In this document: piece by piece, positions 63,978-64,000 of the stretch
How positions within the stretch are numbered: position 1 is the stretch's first letter
Layout of the letters: each line of letters opens with the position of its first letter
NCBI RefSeq assembly: GCF_002356315.1
Contig: NZ_AP018164.1
Coordinates: 744,001-808,000 of the forward strand
Source: Mycobacterium shigaense
GTDB taxonomy: Bacteria > Actinomycetota > Actinomycetes > Mycobacteriales > Mycobacteriaceae
DNA: 64,000 nucleotides
Direction: 5' to 3'
Notes under the pieces: model-generated
Seen by the model: the letters and a program-made list of their open reading frames with translations, nothing else
The model's database searches: none
Told to the model about the DNA's origin: nothing
Program-made: the position numbers and the translations under genes

Positions 63978-64000
63978 TAGCCGGACTATACACCTCGACA

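Overview
The window is GC-rich actinobacterial DNA. Gene content and order identify it as a Mycobacterium chromosome, most likely a non-tuberculous species. From memory, it follows the Mycobacterium tuberculosis block Rv0504c to Rv0559c gene by gene (hadA-like, serB1, hemA-hemC-hemD-hemB, hemL, the ccs cytochrome c maturation operon, fabH, menA, mtnP, galE3, menE, pitA, menB, fadD8, menC, menD, mgtA, menG). It differs by several insertions, losses and decayed genes. All family names and M. tuberculosis comparisons are recalled knowledge; no database search was run. Most genes use ATG or GTG (a few TTG), and many overlap by 4 bases. No tRNA or rRNA gene was recognised. The only gene-free stretch over 300 bases is 12096-12422; it holds an inverted repeat and a possible structured leader RNA.

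Layout. 1-1409: HadA-like dehydratase (cut by the window edge) and the serB1 phosphatase, minus strand. 1530-5289: a minus-strand toxin locus, esxF-like, esxE-like, a CpnT-like gene with a TNT NAD-glycohydrolase tip (two frameshifts) and an AT-richer gene in the immunity position. It lies where M. tuberculosis has mmpS2-mmpL2. 5360-11674: glutaredoxin-like gene, haem genes hemA, hemC, hemD, hemB, and two small membrane proteins. 11655-25974: STAS regulator, acyltransferase, SGNH hydrolase, then accessory genes (giant cyclase/ATPase/LuxR regulator, 38-residue microprotein, OatA-like acyltransferase), exported esterase, SsuD-type monooxygenase with an MFS transporter, a methyltransferase remnant, GabP-type permease and a deazaflavin-binding protein. 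26118-32058: hemL, a histidine phosphatase and the system II cytochrome c maturation genes, tightly overlapped. 32095-38917: EspI-like ATPase, an IS481-family insertion placed exactly at its stop codon, small membrane genes, fabH, menA, mtnP, galE3. 38942-49596: membrane proteins, a Thr-rich repeat protein, three decayed genes (counterparts of Rv0539, Rv0540, Rv0541c), an amino acid permease, menE and pitA. 49619-63977: SDR, menB, a protein remnant, an aldo/keto reductase with a divergent TetR gene and twin palindromic operators, fadD8, an amidohydrolase, menC-bpoC-menD, mgtA, another SDR, menG and a secreted protein.

Functionally the region concentrates respiratory-chain supply: haem synthesis by the C5 route (hemL, hemA, hemB, hemC, hemD), covalent haem attachment to c-type cytochromes (thioredoxin-like lipoprotein, CcdA, ResB, CcsA) and menaquinone synthesis (menD, menC, menE, menB, menA, menG). 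The most unusual part is the second-site EsxEF-CpnT-type toxin locus with a compositionally distinct toxin tip and immunity gene.
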